Positions 45,200 through 56,890 of a DNA stretch of 64,000 bases are shown piece after piece; positions within the stretch are counted from its first letter, which is position 1, and every line of letters starts with the position of its first letter. Source of the DNA: Solen grandis (Eukaryota > Mollusca > Bivalvia > Adapedonta > Solenidae). The translations under genes were made by a program, and so were the position numbers. The notes under the pieces were generated by a model, which had not been told where the DNA came from, did not search any database, and was given only the letters and a program-made list of their open reading frames with translations. Location of the stretch: contig CM037795.1 of NCBI GenBank assembly GCA_021229015.1, positions 12,681,193 to 12,745,192 of the forward strand, written 5' to 3'.

Positions 45200-46320
45200 T
45201 GTTGGAATAAAATTATAAACAATGCAGCTTAAAGTAAAAATAATATTTTCTCAAGTTTTCCAATGTATTCTTATTGCTTTTGATAATATGATAAATGTAA
45301 TATTATGATAACATAAACAAGTATATTTTACCAATTTCTGGATAAGTGGTAACCCGTTTAAACCTGACTGTTGTAGAATAGTTAAACTTTTAAAATTTTG
45401 CCATTTTCCTATAAGTTTCGAGTCTTTCCTATATACATCGTAGTGAAACATTCGTATGTAAATATTTATTTGAAATTATCATTTTTATCTTATAATAATG
45501 GGACATGTCGATTATTTTATTGTGGATACCAACCTTCAAGTAATAATACTACAGCGATAGTAGGATTATATATTTCTTAAATATTGAGTATCCATTCGCA
45601 AACGTACTATTCAAATGTTGTCTGCGTGTTGTTTAGAGAGGGAGAGATAGATGGAGAGAGAAAGATGATCAGACAGATCGTTTCGTTTTTATCAACCAAT
45701 ACTTAAATAAATCGTAAAGCAAAATTGTTTTTTTAAAAAGACTGAAAAAATTGGTCATAGTAAAACATGAAAGGCTGTATAAATTTTAATTCTGTTTGGT
45801 CCGACGGTAGGGAAACTGTCAACATAATTGTCATATATTTGACACAAAATGACGAAACTTTTCTGTATCATCATGTATTGTCACACTCTCTTACATATCA
45901 GCTTACATTACATTCACCTATGTGATGAGCTCAGAAAGAATTCGCGTAATCTATAAACTTAGAGACTGTGACGTCATTAAAACGGTTGGATGTAACCCCT
46001 CTCAAATCAGTCACATACATAAGTACGATGTCCGGCTGAATCTGCAATTTTTTACATCTGCGGATTGTTCCCATCTGAGATATACAGCAGGAAAATAGTT
46101 TCCATAATAAAAAAAATAGTTTCCATACTTTTTATGGTGGTTCAAAATTCATTCTTCAATGTTCCTTAAAATCTTTATTGACGTTAATAATTGTTTTCCG
46201 TTTTGACAAGATTCTTGTCATTGAGCCCATTGCGAGGAACGAACGACAACTCTGCTTGGAGATTCGTATTGTCATGTAATGACTTTTAAATCCGACAATT
46301 AGTGACCTTGTACGTCCAGT
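45200..46320. other. Featureless AT-rich stretch
   Basis: A short GA-rich tract at 45637-45666 is the only local feature. No gene recognised. Confidence 0.5.
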
Positions 46321-46328
46321 GTATTTCA

Positions 46329-46497
46329 GGTAAAGTCCATGTAATGACTCCGCTACATTTCGGACATCACGGTCTTTCACGGAGATAACCAAGGTTTCCT
46401 AATCTAATGTTTCATAAGGGTATCCTGGTTATCTTGGTAGAGGTTAAGTAGTCCGAGACGTAGCGGAACCATTACAGGGACTTTACCTTAATTAGTC
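46329..46497 (-). mobile_element. MITE (GGTAAAGTCCC family), copy 1
   Basis: Left end GGTAAAGTCCATGTAATGAC, right end ACCATTACAGGGACTTTACC, TTAA immediately to the right (46498-46501) and TTCA to the left (46325-46328, one change from TTAA). The core GGAGATAACCAAGGTTTCCT is shared with the copy at 56399, in opposite orientation. Confidence 0.8.
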
Positions 46498-46867
46498 CTT
46501 GATTTTGTTCATTGGCGTTATAATGTATGGACTATTTATTTAAACATGTTTCGTGTGATAATTTTAATTGAAAAGATAACGATTTATCGATATAATATCA
46601 ATGAAATATCGGGTTGTTGATATCTTTATTTGTGGAGAATTAATCCTTATTTTTTCCTCGAAATGACTTTCATTCGAATTCACAATTGTAAAGTCATTAA
46701 TAGAGGCAGGGGAGTGTAGAAAAAGAAGAAGAAGAAAGGAAGAAGGGGGGAGAGAGATAAAGATTCGAAATACATATGATTTGGCATTAAATGCATATCT
46801 TTCGAGTCCATTCCATTTGTATTCTTTTTTTCTTTTTTTCTTATAAGTAGTGTATATACTGCTTATA

Positions 46868-47143
46868 TGTCCGCCTCGGGAGCGAGAGGTTGTGGGTTCG
46901 GTCACCGGCAATGATATACCTAAGTCATAAAAAATGGTACTGTTATAGCTCCCTTGCTTGGCGTTCAGCATATAAGGGTAGTTTCAGGACTGGTTGTCCC
47001 GGTGTCAGGATTATGTGGTATCATGCCACATGTCTACGGCGTGATACTGCAGTGTGGCAGCAGTATATCTGTCTCAAGTAGACATCGTCTCCAAATGACT
47101 GAAGCACTGTCGGCGGGACGTTAAACCCAACAAACAAACGAAC
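46868..47143 (+). mobile_element. tRNA-derived SINE (family B), nearly complete
   Basis: Begins GTCCGCCTCGGGAGCGAGAG GTTGTGGGTTCGGTCACCGG C, the anticodon-to-box-B half of a tRNA-like head; box A is missing. It continues with GTCTACGGCGTGATACTGCA GTGTGGC, CATCGTCTCCAAATGACTGA and GGCGGGACGTTAAACCCAAC AAACAAAC. Flanks ACTGCTTATAT and ACTGTTAATAT could be a weak target duplication. The minus-strand 135-codon frame across its start (46564-46971) is not supported as a gene. Confidence 0.88.
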
Positions 47144-47149
47144 AAACAC

Positions 47150-48620
47150 TGTTAATATAAGAAACTATAAACTTAAGTATAGAAATGAATATAAATATAT
47201 TCCGGACTTAGACTTGAGATAACGGTTGGAGTTAACGCTAGCTGGTCAGACATATTAGCTGTAATGCTTGTGATACAGAGGGGAGATATTTTCGGGTCAA
47301 CGAGTAACGAACGATACTGTGTTCTATCATATCGTAAACAGGTATTGGCAAATTATACGTGGCTGACTAATGTCCAGTCACGCGTCATGTTGCCTCTATT
47401 TGTTCTCCTATATATTGATGGCTCTTTGCCGGAATGACCAGTAGAGGGGGCAATTTTATGACCATTTTGGTCATAACTAAGAATAATGATGCGGCGTGTT
47501 TTCTGGGGGAAACTTCACTTGATCCTCAACGTAATGAAGTTGGCGATGTTTTGTGCTGTTGGTATAAGCACGAGGAATTAACAAAATAGATAATTCTATG
47601 ATTCGTTCTTATCTGAAATGAAAAAGCGCTCATAGTGGCAAATATATTTCTTATCGGTTATGAGCATGCTTTGAAATTAAACGAAAATAAACAATTTAGC
47701 AAATGTATAAATCACTTGCAGCATCTTAAATCGACACTATTTATTTGACTTTCTTTATGACCACTTTTGTATTACTATTATTACTTTTATTATTATTATA
47801 CTTTGAAAATGGATTATTTTCTGGTATATTAAGGACAATGTTAAAGTGTATTAGACGTGTTACACGTTCATGCATGTTTAAAATTATGATTCTTGAAACA
47901 AGTAAGAAAATGGGGAAAAATCCATCGAGTTAACTTGAAAAACCTAAAAAACTATACAATGTTATCTCTGATAACATTGAAGAAAAAAAAAACGCACCCC
48001 TGCAATATCACCCGCAAAAGATCCTACAAAGATTCATTAAGCTTGTAAAGATTTGGTGCAATAATCGTAATGTCAAAGTACATTGTAATTACCGATGTAT
48101 ATCATACCATCAATGTTTACATGAGGCGGAATGAGCCATTCAACTGAGAGAACTCTCGATATGTCTTTATAACGTGACGAAGTCTAGTCAACGCCTAGTT
48201 ATCGGTGTCGAAGCGTCATAATGGGGGATTATCTGGGCAGTATGAGTGTGCTCGGAGACTCATATGTAATTATTAGGATTCTTGATTTCACGAAATATCA
48301 AACATGTGGCAGAAGTTAAAATTGAAATGTGAAGGAGTTAGAATAAAATGTCGTAAATCGAGGGTACTTGGTGTTACAAGAACCTTGAAGATAGCTGGTT
48401 AGAACTGACATTCTTCTCCGTAAGTCAAAGGTAGTGACATATTTACTACAATAATTGTATAAAGAGAGACCATAATTACCATACTTGCTTTGAATGAATT
48501 ATACATACATACATTAATACCAGAACAGACCTCACCATTCTTTTCGTTCAGGTACAAATGTGTACAAATGTATACAGCGTGGAGATCGAGTTGAAAACAT
48601 AAACATATTAAGCCATTCAG
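47150..48620. other. Unique AT-rich stretch
   Basis: Nothing recognised apart from an ATT-rich low-complexity run near 47770-47800. Confidence 0.5.
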
Positions 48621-48630
48621 TGAGATTATA

Positions 48631-48832
48631 AGGGCACCGTGGTCCAGTGGTAATGTATCCGATGACTGATCCAAAGGTTTTGGGTTCGAGCTCCGTTGGA
48701 GGCAAGAATTGTTCATGACCTTCCCTGGCGCAAAGTACTGGTCCAACCCAAGAACCGTCGAAAGGAATTGATTTAAGTTGTAAGAACTTGTTTCCCAATC
48801 AACGTAAAATGAATAAGTTTTAAACTTAAACT
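48631..48832 (+). mobile_element. tRNA-derived SINE (family C)
   Basis: Head AGGGCACCGTGGTCCAGTGG TAATG (box A) and TTTTGGGTTCGAGCTCC (box B) are 35-40 bp apart. The body follows, ending in AAGTTTTAAACTTAAACTTAA A, a CTTAAA-type tail. No target duplication identified. The overlapping minus-strand frames of 115 and 88 codons are not supported as genes. Confidence 0.82.
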
Positions 48833-48849
48833 TAAATCGTTCGATTTAT

Positions 48850-50640
48850 GTTCAGTAGTGTCATTTATGAGGGAAAAAAGTCTTAATGGGTAGAGCTAAA
48901 TGACTATATCAACTAGATGTAAAAAAAATGTCAGATCTAAATAAATATTTAAACGTTAAAACGGTCTGGTATTTGCGATTGAAAATAATTAAGACTTGTC
49001 CCCTCATGTAACTGGAAATGCGATAGAAGAAATGTAAACCCAACAATGCATTTAAATATACACTCAGTTGCATAAGAACCATTTCCAAAGTTCCATTTTT
49101 TTCATTGTTTTGCAAACATATCAGTTTCAATTCTCGCACACTATATTTCAAATGTATTTGTCATCGATCTAGCCCAAAGAGGACTTAACAAAAAAAAAAA
49201 TCACCTGTCTAATTATACATGGTCATTGTGACATTCCAATAAAAAGCATGTAAAAAACGTTTAAAAGAAGGAAATATGTTTTATACTTAGTGATTCAAAG
49301 TTACCTATAGACCAATTGCACTATCACGTAATACAACTGATATTGGATAACATAGGCAAATGAAATGTATATTAAAGACAAAATTTCATTTGACTTTTAC
49401 GATAGATTAAGTTCACTTTGTGGTATTAAAGTAATAGTCTTCGCTTATGGAATTTCTCGGTGCACCTTTTTCAACGTAAATAATGTCCATATCTCACCGA
49501 CATTACAAGGGCGAACATAAAAGATATTGCATTAGATTTTAACATTGTCTGATCATTAAGACTAAGTGATTTTTACTGCGTAAATCTGATTTCAATCATG
49601 AATTTCGTTAGGCGAGGATTGATATCACATTGATGTGAATAAATACAAACATGACTTTGCAATCATTCAAAGAACAATACCAATTTTAATCATAGCTGAT
49701 GGGCAAAAGCACTCAGTAAATCTGAACATATTAGTTTATGAAAATCGAACGTATGACATGTCCTCTTTTGCCTTTGCATGAACATGCTCTTTTATGTCAA
49801 GTAGATGAATCGCTGTCAGTTCGGCGTGTAAAATGTTTTGCGTCGGTTGGTGTTTGTCACAGACTGCCGAGTCAAATGGTTTTCGCAATTTCAGGAAATC
49901 GATGGAAAACACAAATCCCACTGCGCGCAATGTTTTCATAAGTATCTATTATCAGCTATTCTTTAATCACCGCAGTGTGTCAGGTTCTACGGCACGTGTT
50001 CGGTCCATATGAATAACGATTCATTTTGTCTCCCTTCGGTCCCAGAGGACACTTTATATCTACTTGAACGGAGAGCAAATAACGCCGTTACAAATGGAAC
50101 CCAAATCAGCTTAGACGTTTATCTATGGGGCAGACTATGATTAATTTTCATATGCAAAACAGTTGGAAAATAAACCTTCACGCCAACGGCTCTTGCTAAG
50201 CAGTTTTTATTAGTAAATATCGTTTTAAAGCTCAAAAATTCACAAATTACGGCGAGGTGCGATATTATATACCCACAGAAGATAATGTACCTGTCGTTCA
50301 CGCAATAACATAAAAAACAGCATTGATACACATTAATAAAAAAGTAATCATATACATTAAATTTATTCCTATGAATGAGAAGCACATTTGAAACATAAAA
50401 ATAGGGTGGCCCAATCAACCAGCAAATAAAAAGGAATCATTCTCACAAAAGGAATGGAGAGTATCTATCCGAGCAACATCAGCGAGACACAGACAAGTCT
50501 TTTTTTCTTCATAAAATTGATATCTGCGAAAACAGCCAATGAATACTTTGAAATCCTATATATTGATATTCAGGATGGTAAGGAAATTGCTTAATTTTGA
50601 ATTCATGTATGTTTATTCATGTACCAGAAAGTAAATAAAA
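48850..50640. other. Unique AT-rich stretch with ambiguous short frames
   Basis: At 49736-49941 both strands are open for 67 codons; the minus reading (SIDFLKLRKPFDSAVCDKHQ) is marginally more protein-like. No splice-supported model or motif. Confidence 0.4.
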
Positions 50641-50650
50641 AAAATGCGTT

Positions 50651-51148
50651 TTACATAATATATGACTGTATACAAACTGCACATTTTGATATTTCTGACA
50701 AAAGAAAAAAATGTACAAGAAAATGATATTCAGCATTAAACTTTACATTTAAATTCAACTTGTAAAACGTTTTGTATAATTCTCTCGGGACTGTTAAATG
50801 GAAAATTCCTGTGTTTCTCGTATCTGCATTCGGCGTGTTCTGCAACAGATCGATCAGGTTGACAGGTCTTGCACGTTGTCTAACCATTTCATCGACACAG
50901 CAACGCTGGTACAGAAAAAGGTATAGCACTAGCCATTCATCATGAAGAGGAAGTAAAATTATGCTACCGGGGATGCGTATGTCATAAATGCCATACGAAA
51001 CTGTCCTGACATAGCCGCTCTTTCTCTCTCTACCAGGCTGCAATATGAACATGCTTACTTTTATTTTGTCCATAACGGCATCGACTGGATATATGGCGCC
51101 AAGTCGGTCGGTGATTTGATTGACAGAAACCACACGTCCATTTAGCTT
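50651..51148 (-). CDS. Hypothetical protein-coding segment, one or two exons
   Basis: This is the longest non-repetitive frame in the window, 160 codons at 51133-50651. The start KLNGRVVSVNQITDRLGAIY PVDAVMDKIK (51148-51059) is followed by the strong donor GTAAGC. A strong acceptor, TACCTTTTTCTGTACCAG, opens RCCVDEMVRQRARPVNLIDL LQNTPNADTRNTGIFHLTVP (50905 onward), and GTAAAG at 50746 may be the next donor. The 153 bp between those splice sites are also open in the same frame, so it can be read as one exon or as two with a short phase-0 intron. TGA precedes the start in frame. I recognise no domain, and there is no signal peptide or coiled coil. The C-terminal 25 codons are AT-driven and probably not coding if the 50746 donor is used. 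Confidence 0.42.
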   Translation of the reverse strand, partial: KLNGRVVSVNQITDRLGAIYPVDAVMDKIKVSMFILQPGRERKSGYVRTVSYGIYDIRIPGSIILLPLHDEWLVLYLFLYQRCCVDEMVRQRARPVNLIDLLQNTPNADTRNTGIFHLTVPRELYKTFYKLNLNVKFNAEYHFLVHFFLLSEISKCAVCIQSYIM

Positions 51149-51249
51149 CTGGTCGTGTGTTCAAAATACGGGACTGGCAATTTCTGGCAATTTCACTGAT
51201 TAAGGTCGTACATGTAATATAGATAGAGTCTTTACTTGTCAAGCGATCT

Positions 51250-51900
51250 ACATTATCAGTTAATATTTATTAATCGCGTTATCCTTTCATCTTTTTAGTA
51301 TGATGTGTTTTGTAAATGTATATGACTATGCAATTATACGTTCTTTTCTGATTTTTTTTTTTCAATTTAATGAAATTGTTATATTCTAATATAACATCGA
51401 TTTATGATATTGCTCTCTTCTTGCGATTACATAATTTGATATTTGAATTGTTTTAAAAGATAGGTATTAATTAAAAATATTTATTTAGCGTACACTATTT
51501 ATCCTTAACATTATAAGAAGAAAAAAAAAGAAACATTAAACTTTCCAACTGATGGTAAATTCCATTTTAATCTTGAAGTAATGCATCATAGATATGTTTA
51601 CACACATCTTTGCACAATTTGTCATACTCTAGTACTTGCAACTGTTTTATGATATTTTGCATGCCTCCTGTTGCATTTAGTCTTCTACTCAATTGAAAAT
51701 GAATTCGTTTAAACTTGTGTTTTATACAAGTGTATACATGTATAACATAAACATGCATGTGATGATGAGTGTTTAGATTATATAGATGTAAATGCTGTAA
51801 AATTTTCGTCGACATTATATTTAATCGATTATGAACCTAGGGGAAGTTCATGATACCTTTAGAAAAACATTCTAGAAAACACGAGATCTTTGTTAGAGAT
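51250..51900. other. Featureless AT-rich stretch
   Basis: Nothing recognised; the minus frame at 51567-51815 lacks motif and splice support. Confidence 0.45.
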
Positions 51901-51904
51901 ATTT

Positions 51905-51990
51905 TCGTGGGGATTAATATTCGTGGATAAAATCCTTAACGAAATTAACGAAAAATAGTATCCCACGAAAATTCATCATTTCACAGTAAC
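51905..51990 (+). mobile_element. 'CCACGAAAATT' MITE fragment flanking the satellite
   Basis: TTTTCGTGGGGATTAATATT CGTGGATAAAATCCTTAACG and CCCACGAAAATTCATCATTT CACAGTAA match the phrase set of the MITE at 29395. It ends a few bases before the 40-bp array begins. Confidence 0.55.
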
Positions 51991-51995
51991 TTATA

Positions 51996-54602
51996 AGGAT
52001 AATTTATCTGATCGGGGACTATAAACATACCTAGATATATAATTTATCTGATCGGGGACTATATATATACCTGGATATATAATTTATCTGATCGGGGACT
52101 ATATACATACATGGATATATAATTTATCTGATCGGGGACTATATACATACCTAGATATATAATTTATTTTCTGGGGGTATATATAAACCTGGATATATAA
52201 TTTATCTTATCGGGGACTATATACATACCTAGATATATAATTTATCTGATCGGGGACTATATACATACCTTGATATATAATTTATCTTATCGGGGACTAT
52301 ATACATACCTAGATATATAATTTATCTGATCGGGGACTATATACATACCTGGATATATAATTTATCTGATCGGGGACTATATACATACCTGGATATATAA
52401 TTTATCTTATCGGGGACTATATACATACCTTGATTTATAACTTATCTGATCGGAGACTATAAACATACCTGGATATATAATTTATCTGATCGGGGACTAT
52501 ATACATACCTGGATATATAATTTATCTGATCGGGGACTATATACATACCTGGATATATAATTTATCTGATCGGGGACTATATACATACCTGGATATATAA
52601 TTTATCTGATCGGGGACTATATACATACCTGGATATATAATTTATCTGATCGGGACTATATACATACCTGGATATATAATTTATCTGATCGGGGACTATA
52701 TACATACCTGGATATATAATTTATCTGATCGGGGACTATATACATACCTGATATATAATTTATCTGATCGGGGACTATATACATACCCGGATATATAATT
52801 TATCTGATCGGGGACTATATACATGCCTGGATATATAATTTATCTGATCGGTGACTATATACATACCTGGATATATAATTTATCTGATCGGGGACTATAT
52901 ACATGCCTGGATATATAATTTATCTGATCGGGGACTATATACATACCCGGATATATAATTTATCTGATCGGGGACTATATACATACCCGGATATATAATT
53001 TATCTGATCGGGGACTATATACATACCTGGATATATAATTTATCTGATCGGGGACTATATACATACATGGATATATAATTTATCTGATCGGGAACTATAT
53101 ACATACCTGGATATATAATTTATCTGATCGGGGACTATATACATACCTGGATATATAATTTATCTGATCGGGGACTATATACATACCTGGATATATAATT
53201 TATCTGATCGGGGACTATAAACATGCCTGGATATATAATTTATCTGATCGGGGACTATATACATACCTGGATATATAATTTATCTGATCGGGGACTATAT
53301 ACATACCTGGATATATAATTTATCTGATCGGGGAATATATACATACCCGGATATATAATTTATCTGATCGGGGACTATATACATACCTGGTTATATAATT
53401 TACCTGATCGGGGACTCTATATAAACCTGGATATATAACTTATCTGATCGGGGACTATATACATACCTGGATATATAATTTATCTGATCGGGGACTATAT
53501 ACATACCTGGATATATAATTTATCTGATCGGGGACTATATACATACCTGGATATATAATTTATCTGATCGGGGACTATATACATACCCGGATATATAATT
53601 TATCTGATCGGGGACTATATACATACCTGGATATATAATTTATCTGATCGGGGACTATATACATAACTAGATATATAATTTATCTGATCGGGGACTATAT
53701 ACATACCTGGATATATAATTTATCTGATCGGGGACTATATACATACCTGGATATATAATTTATCTGATCGGGGACTATATACATACCTGGATATATAATT
53801 TATCTGATCGGGGACTATATACATACCTGGATATATAATTTATCTGATCGGGGACTATATACATACCTTGATATATAATTTATCTGATCGGGGACTATAT
53901 ACATACCTTGATATATAATTTATCTGATCGGGGACTATATACATACCCGGATATATAATTTATCTGATCGGGGACTATATACATACCTGGTTATATAATT
54001 TACCTGATCGGGGACTCTATATAAACCTGGATATATAACTTATCTGATCGGGGACTATATACATACCTTGATATATAATTTATCTGATTGGGGACTATAT
54101 ACATACCTGGATATATAATTTATCCGATCGGGGACTATATACATACCTAGATATTTAATTTATCCGATCGGGGACTATATACATACCTAGATATATAATT
54201 TATCTGATCGGGGACTATATACATACCTGGTATATAATTTATCCGATCGGGGACTATATACATACCTAGATATTTAATTTATCTGATCGGGGACTATATA
54301 CATACCTTGGTATATAATTTATCCGATCGGGGACTATATACATACCTAGATATTTGATTTATCTGATCGGGGACTATATACATACCTGGATATATAATTT
54401 ATCCGATCGGGGACTATATACATACCTGGATATATAATTTATCTGATCGGGGACTATATACATACCTAGATATATAATTTATCTGATCGGGGACTATATA
54501 CATACCTAGATATCTAATTTATCTGATCGGGGACTATATACATACCTAGGTATATAATTTATCTGATCGGGGACTATATATATACATGGATATATAATTT
54601 TG
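51996..54602. repeat. Satellite array, 40-bp unit, about 65 copies
   Basis: Consensus GGATATATAATTTATCTGAT then CGGGGACTATATACATACCT repeats head to tail with 90-100 percent identity by eye. Some units are 39 bp. Variants cluster: CTTATCGG units at 52200-52430, and alternating CTGATCGG / CCGATCGG units with TATTTAATT changes at 54120-54460, giving an 80-bp dimer. A 120-bp stretch with rare changes (GGTTATATAATTTACC, GACTCTATATAAACC, ATAACTTATC) occurs identically at 53341-53460 and 53941-54060, exactly 600 bp or 15 units apart. The unit has stops in all frames and cannot encode protein. Confidence 0.97.
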
Positions 54603-54676
54603 ACAAGCTTGTTTGTCCTTTTCTTTTATTGTAATTCTTTGATTGCAATGCTGTTGAGACTAAAGGCATAAGTACA

Positions 54677-55781
54677 AACTATTTCAGCATCAAATGACAC
54701 CCGGGAAGGGACGATTCTCAGTATTTCAGCATCAGTTGGCACCCTGGATGGGGCAATATTCACTATTTCAGCATCAGGTGACACCCTGGAAAGGGCGATA
54801 TTCACTATTTCAGCATCAGGTGACACCCTGGATGGGGCAATATTCACTATTTCAGCATCAGGTGACATCCTGGATGGGAAAATATTCACTATTTCAGCAT
54901 CAGGTGGCAACGTGGATGGGGCAATATTCACTATTTCAGCATCAGCTGACAGCCTGGATGGGGCAATATTCACTATTTCAGCATTAGGTTACACCCTGGA
55001 TGGGGAAGTATTCACTATTTCAGCATCAGGTGACACCCTGGATGGGGCAATATTCACTATTTCAGCATCAGGTGACACCCTGGAAAGGGCAATATTCACT
55101 ATTTCAGCATCAGGTGACACCCTGGATGGGGCAATATTCACTATTTCAGCATCAGGTGACACCCTGGATGGGGCAATATTCACTATTTCAGCATCAGCTG
55201 ACAGCCTGGGTGGGGCAATATTCACTATTTCAGCATCAGGTGACACCCTGGAAAGGGCAATATTCACTATTTCAGCATCAGGTGACACCCTGGATGGGGC
55301 AATATTCACTATTTCAGCATCCTGTTGCACCCTGGATGGGGCAATATTCACTATTTCAGCATCAGGTGACACCCTGGATGGGGCAATATTCACTATTTCA
55401 GCATCAGGTGACACCCTGGATTGGGCAATATTCACTATTTCAGCATCAGGTGACACCCTGGATGGGGCAATATTCACTATTTCAGCATCAGGTGACACCC
55501 TGGATAGGGCAATATTCACTATTTCAGCATCAGGTGACACCCTGGAAAGGGCAATATTCACTATTTTAGCACAGGTGACCCCCTGGATGGGGCAATATTC
55601 ACTATTTCAGCATCAGGTGACACCCTGGATGGGGCAATATTCACTATTTCAGCATCAGGTTGCACCCTGGATGGGGCAATATTCACTTTTTCAGCATCAG
55701 GTTGCACCCTGGATGGGGCAATATTCACTATTTCAGCATCAGGTGACACCCTGGATGGGGCAATATTCACTATTTCAGCAC
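54677..55781. repeat. Minisatellite array, 42-bp unit, about 26 copies, open in several frames
   Basis: Unit TTCACTATTTCAGCATCAGG then TGACACCCTGGATGGGGCAA TA, 42 bp or 14 codons. Plus frame one reads DGAIFTISASGDTL, plus frame two MGQYSLFQHQVTPW, and a minus frame SPDAEIVNIAPSRV; all lack stops. This yields open frames of 304 (plus), 189 (plus) and 190 (minus) codons. Most variation sits in the GDTL/ADSL/CCTL part and in DGA/ERA/DRA. One unit near 55557-55597 is 41 bp and shifts all frames. On the plus strand one frame leaves the array into a 40-codon unique tail (LFHEETTPTERLPLMKTTKA...). Whether any frame is translated cannot be told from sequence. The default reading is a non-coding minisatellite whose period happens to be a multiple of three. 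Confidence 0.95.
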
Positions 55782-55789
55782 TATTTCAC

Positions 55790-56390
55790 GAAGAAACTAC
55801 CCCAACTGAAAGGCTTCCTCTTATGAAAACAACAAAAGCCACAACGATCCTCGACGCAAAGCAGAACAATTTAGAGATTTATTCAACATGATTTGTCTCA
55901 TGTATATTCTCCATGATACTGTTTTGTTGGACCATGTCTATTACCAATTGGATACTACCACCTAGCCTCTCGCATTTTAGGGTTTGAGTTCGGTCTTTCA
56001 TATGCAAAAGCCTTATTGTTTAGACTGCGGTTCTGTGGACTCGGTGTTTTGACTGAAATATTAGTAGAAACTATAAATAACACATAGATCTTAATAGGAA
56101 TGTTGGCAAAATGTTTGATGTTATATGCCTGTAAAATGAACATGAACAATTGGACTGGTGATGTAATTTTCCTTAGTATATTTGTAATAAACTCACTACG
56201 GAATAAGATACATTTTCTTCTTCTCTCGCTAAGATGTTTTGCACAAACTGTAACGTCTAGAAATGGATGAATGGCTCTTGGAAATAAAAGATACATTTAT
56301 AAATGATATACGCAAGCCTTTGTGTACCTATATGTTGAAAACATGTTATTTTAATTCCGTACATCCTATTGTATTATCTTACATTTAAGG
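55790..56390. other. Unique stretch right of the minisatellite
   Basis: A 113-codon minus frame (55955-56296) lacks a motif and is AT-driven. No element recognised. Confidence 0.4.
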
Positions 56391-56398
56391 TAAAGTCC

Positions 56399-56542
56399 CT
56401 ATAATGGTTTCGCCATGTCTTGGATCTCTTATCCTCTATCAAGATAACCAAGGTACCGTAATGAAACATTAGGAAACCTTGGTTATCTCCGTGAAAGTCC
56501 ATGAGGTACGAAATGTAGCGGAACCATTACAGGGACTTTATC
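56399..56542 (+). mobile_element. MITE (GGTAAAGTCCC family), copy 2, TTAA-flanked
   Basis: 144 bp from GGTAAAGTCCCTATAATGGT to ACCATTACAGGGACTTTATC, with perfect TTAA on both sides (56395-56398, 56543-56546). Internal inverted AACCAAGGTACC / GAAACCTTGGTT. Its core is the reverse complement of that in the 46329 copy. Confidence 0.88.
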
Positions 56543-56639
56543 TTAAGCATATGCGAATTGGGAAAAAACATTTGTCACATGTATACACATTTTTTGTATC
56601 ACTTCTTGTTGTTATTAACTAGATCTTGCTAGACCATTC

Positions 56640-56700
56640 TCATGTTTTTTATTTGTTTGTTTATTTATTTATTTTTTGGTTTTCCATAACTGCAGGGCAT
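56640..56700. repeat. T-rich low-complexity tract
   Basis: TTTATTTGTTTGTTTATTTA type low-complexity sequence. Confidence 0.8.
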
Positions 56701-56835
56701 TTTTTTCATAAAGATACAATGAACGTACAGTTTGAAAATAGGTAGAACTTTTTATTACCTTAAATGGTAAAGAATATTTGTTAAGGAATAAAGCATTTGA
56801 GTATTTCATAAGAGAAATAAAATTATGAAATGTAC

Positions 56836-56890
56836 CCTAAGTATTGACATATAATCTAGAGCAAAGAAGTGTTGATGAAATTCGAGCCTG
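56836..56890. mobile_element. Half copy of the 7636-family MITE
   Basis: CTAAGTATTGAC... GTGTTGATGAAATTCGAGCC TG matches the right terminal repeat of the copy at 7636 (CTAAGTATTGTTGGTGGAATTCGAGCCTG, with an insertion). Confidence 0.5.

Noticed and set aside
46564..46971. 135-codon minus-strand frame
   Set aside because: It overlaps the head of a SINE copy and a purine-rich low-complexity tract; residues are composition-driven.
48399..48798. 115- and 88-codon minus-strand frames
   Set aside because: Both run through the family C SINE in antisense and overlap each other.
51996..54602. CRISPR-like array
   Set aside because: Units are contiguous 40-bp tandem repeats with no unique spacers, and the surrounding DNA is eukaryotic with no cas genes. 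It is a satellite.
54912..55826. 304-codon open frame as a definite protein-coding gene
   Set aside because: The frame is a consequence of a 42-bp period without stops, it switches amino-acid frame at a 41-bp unit, and two other frames are equally open. Listed as repeat with coding left open.
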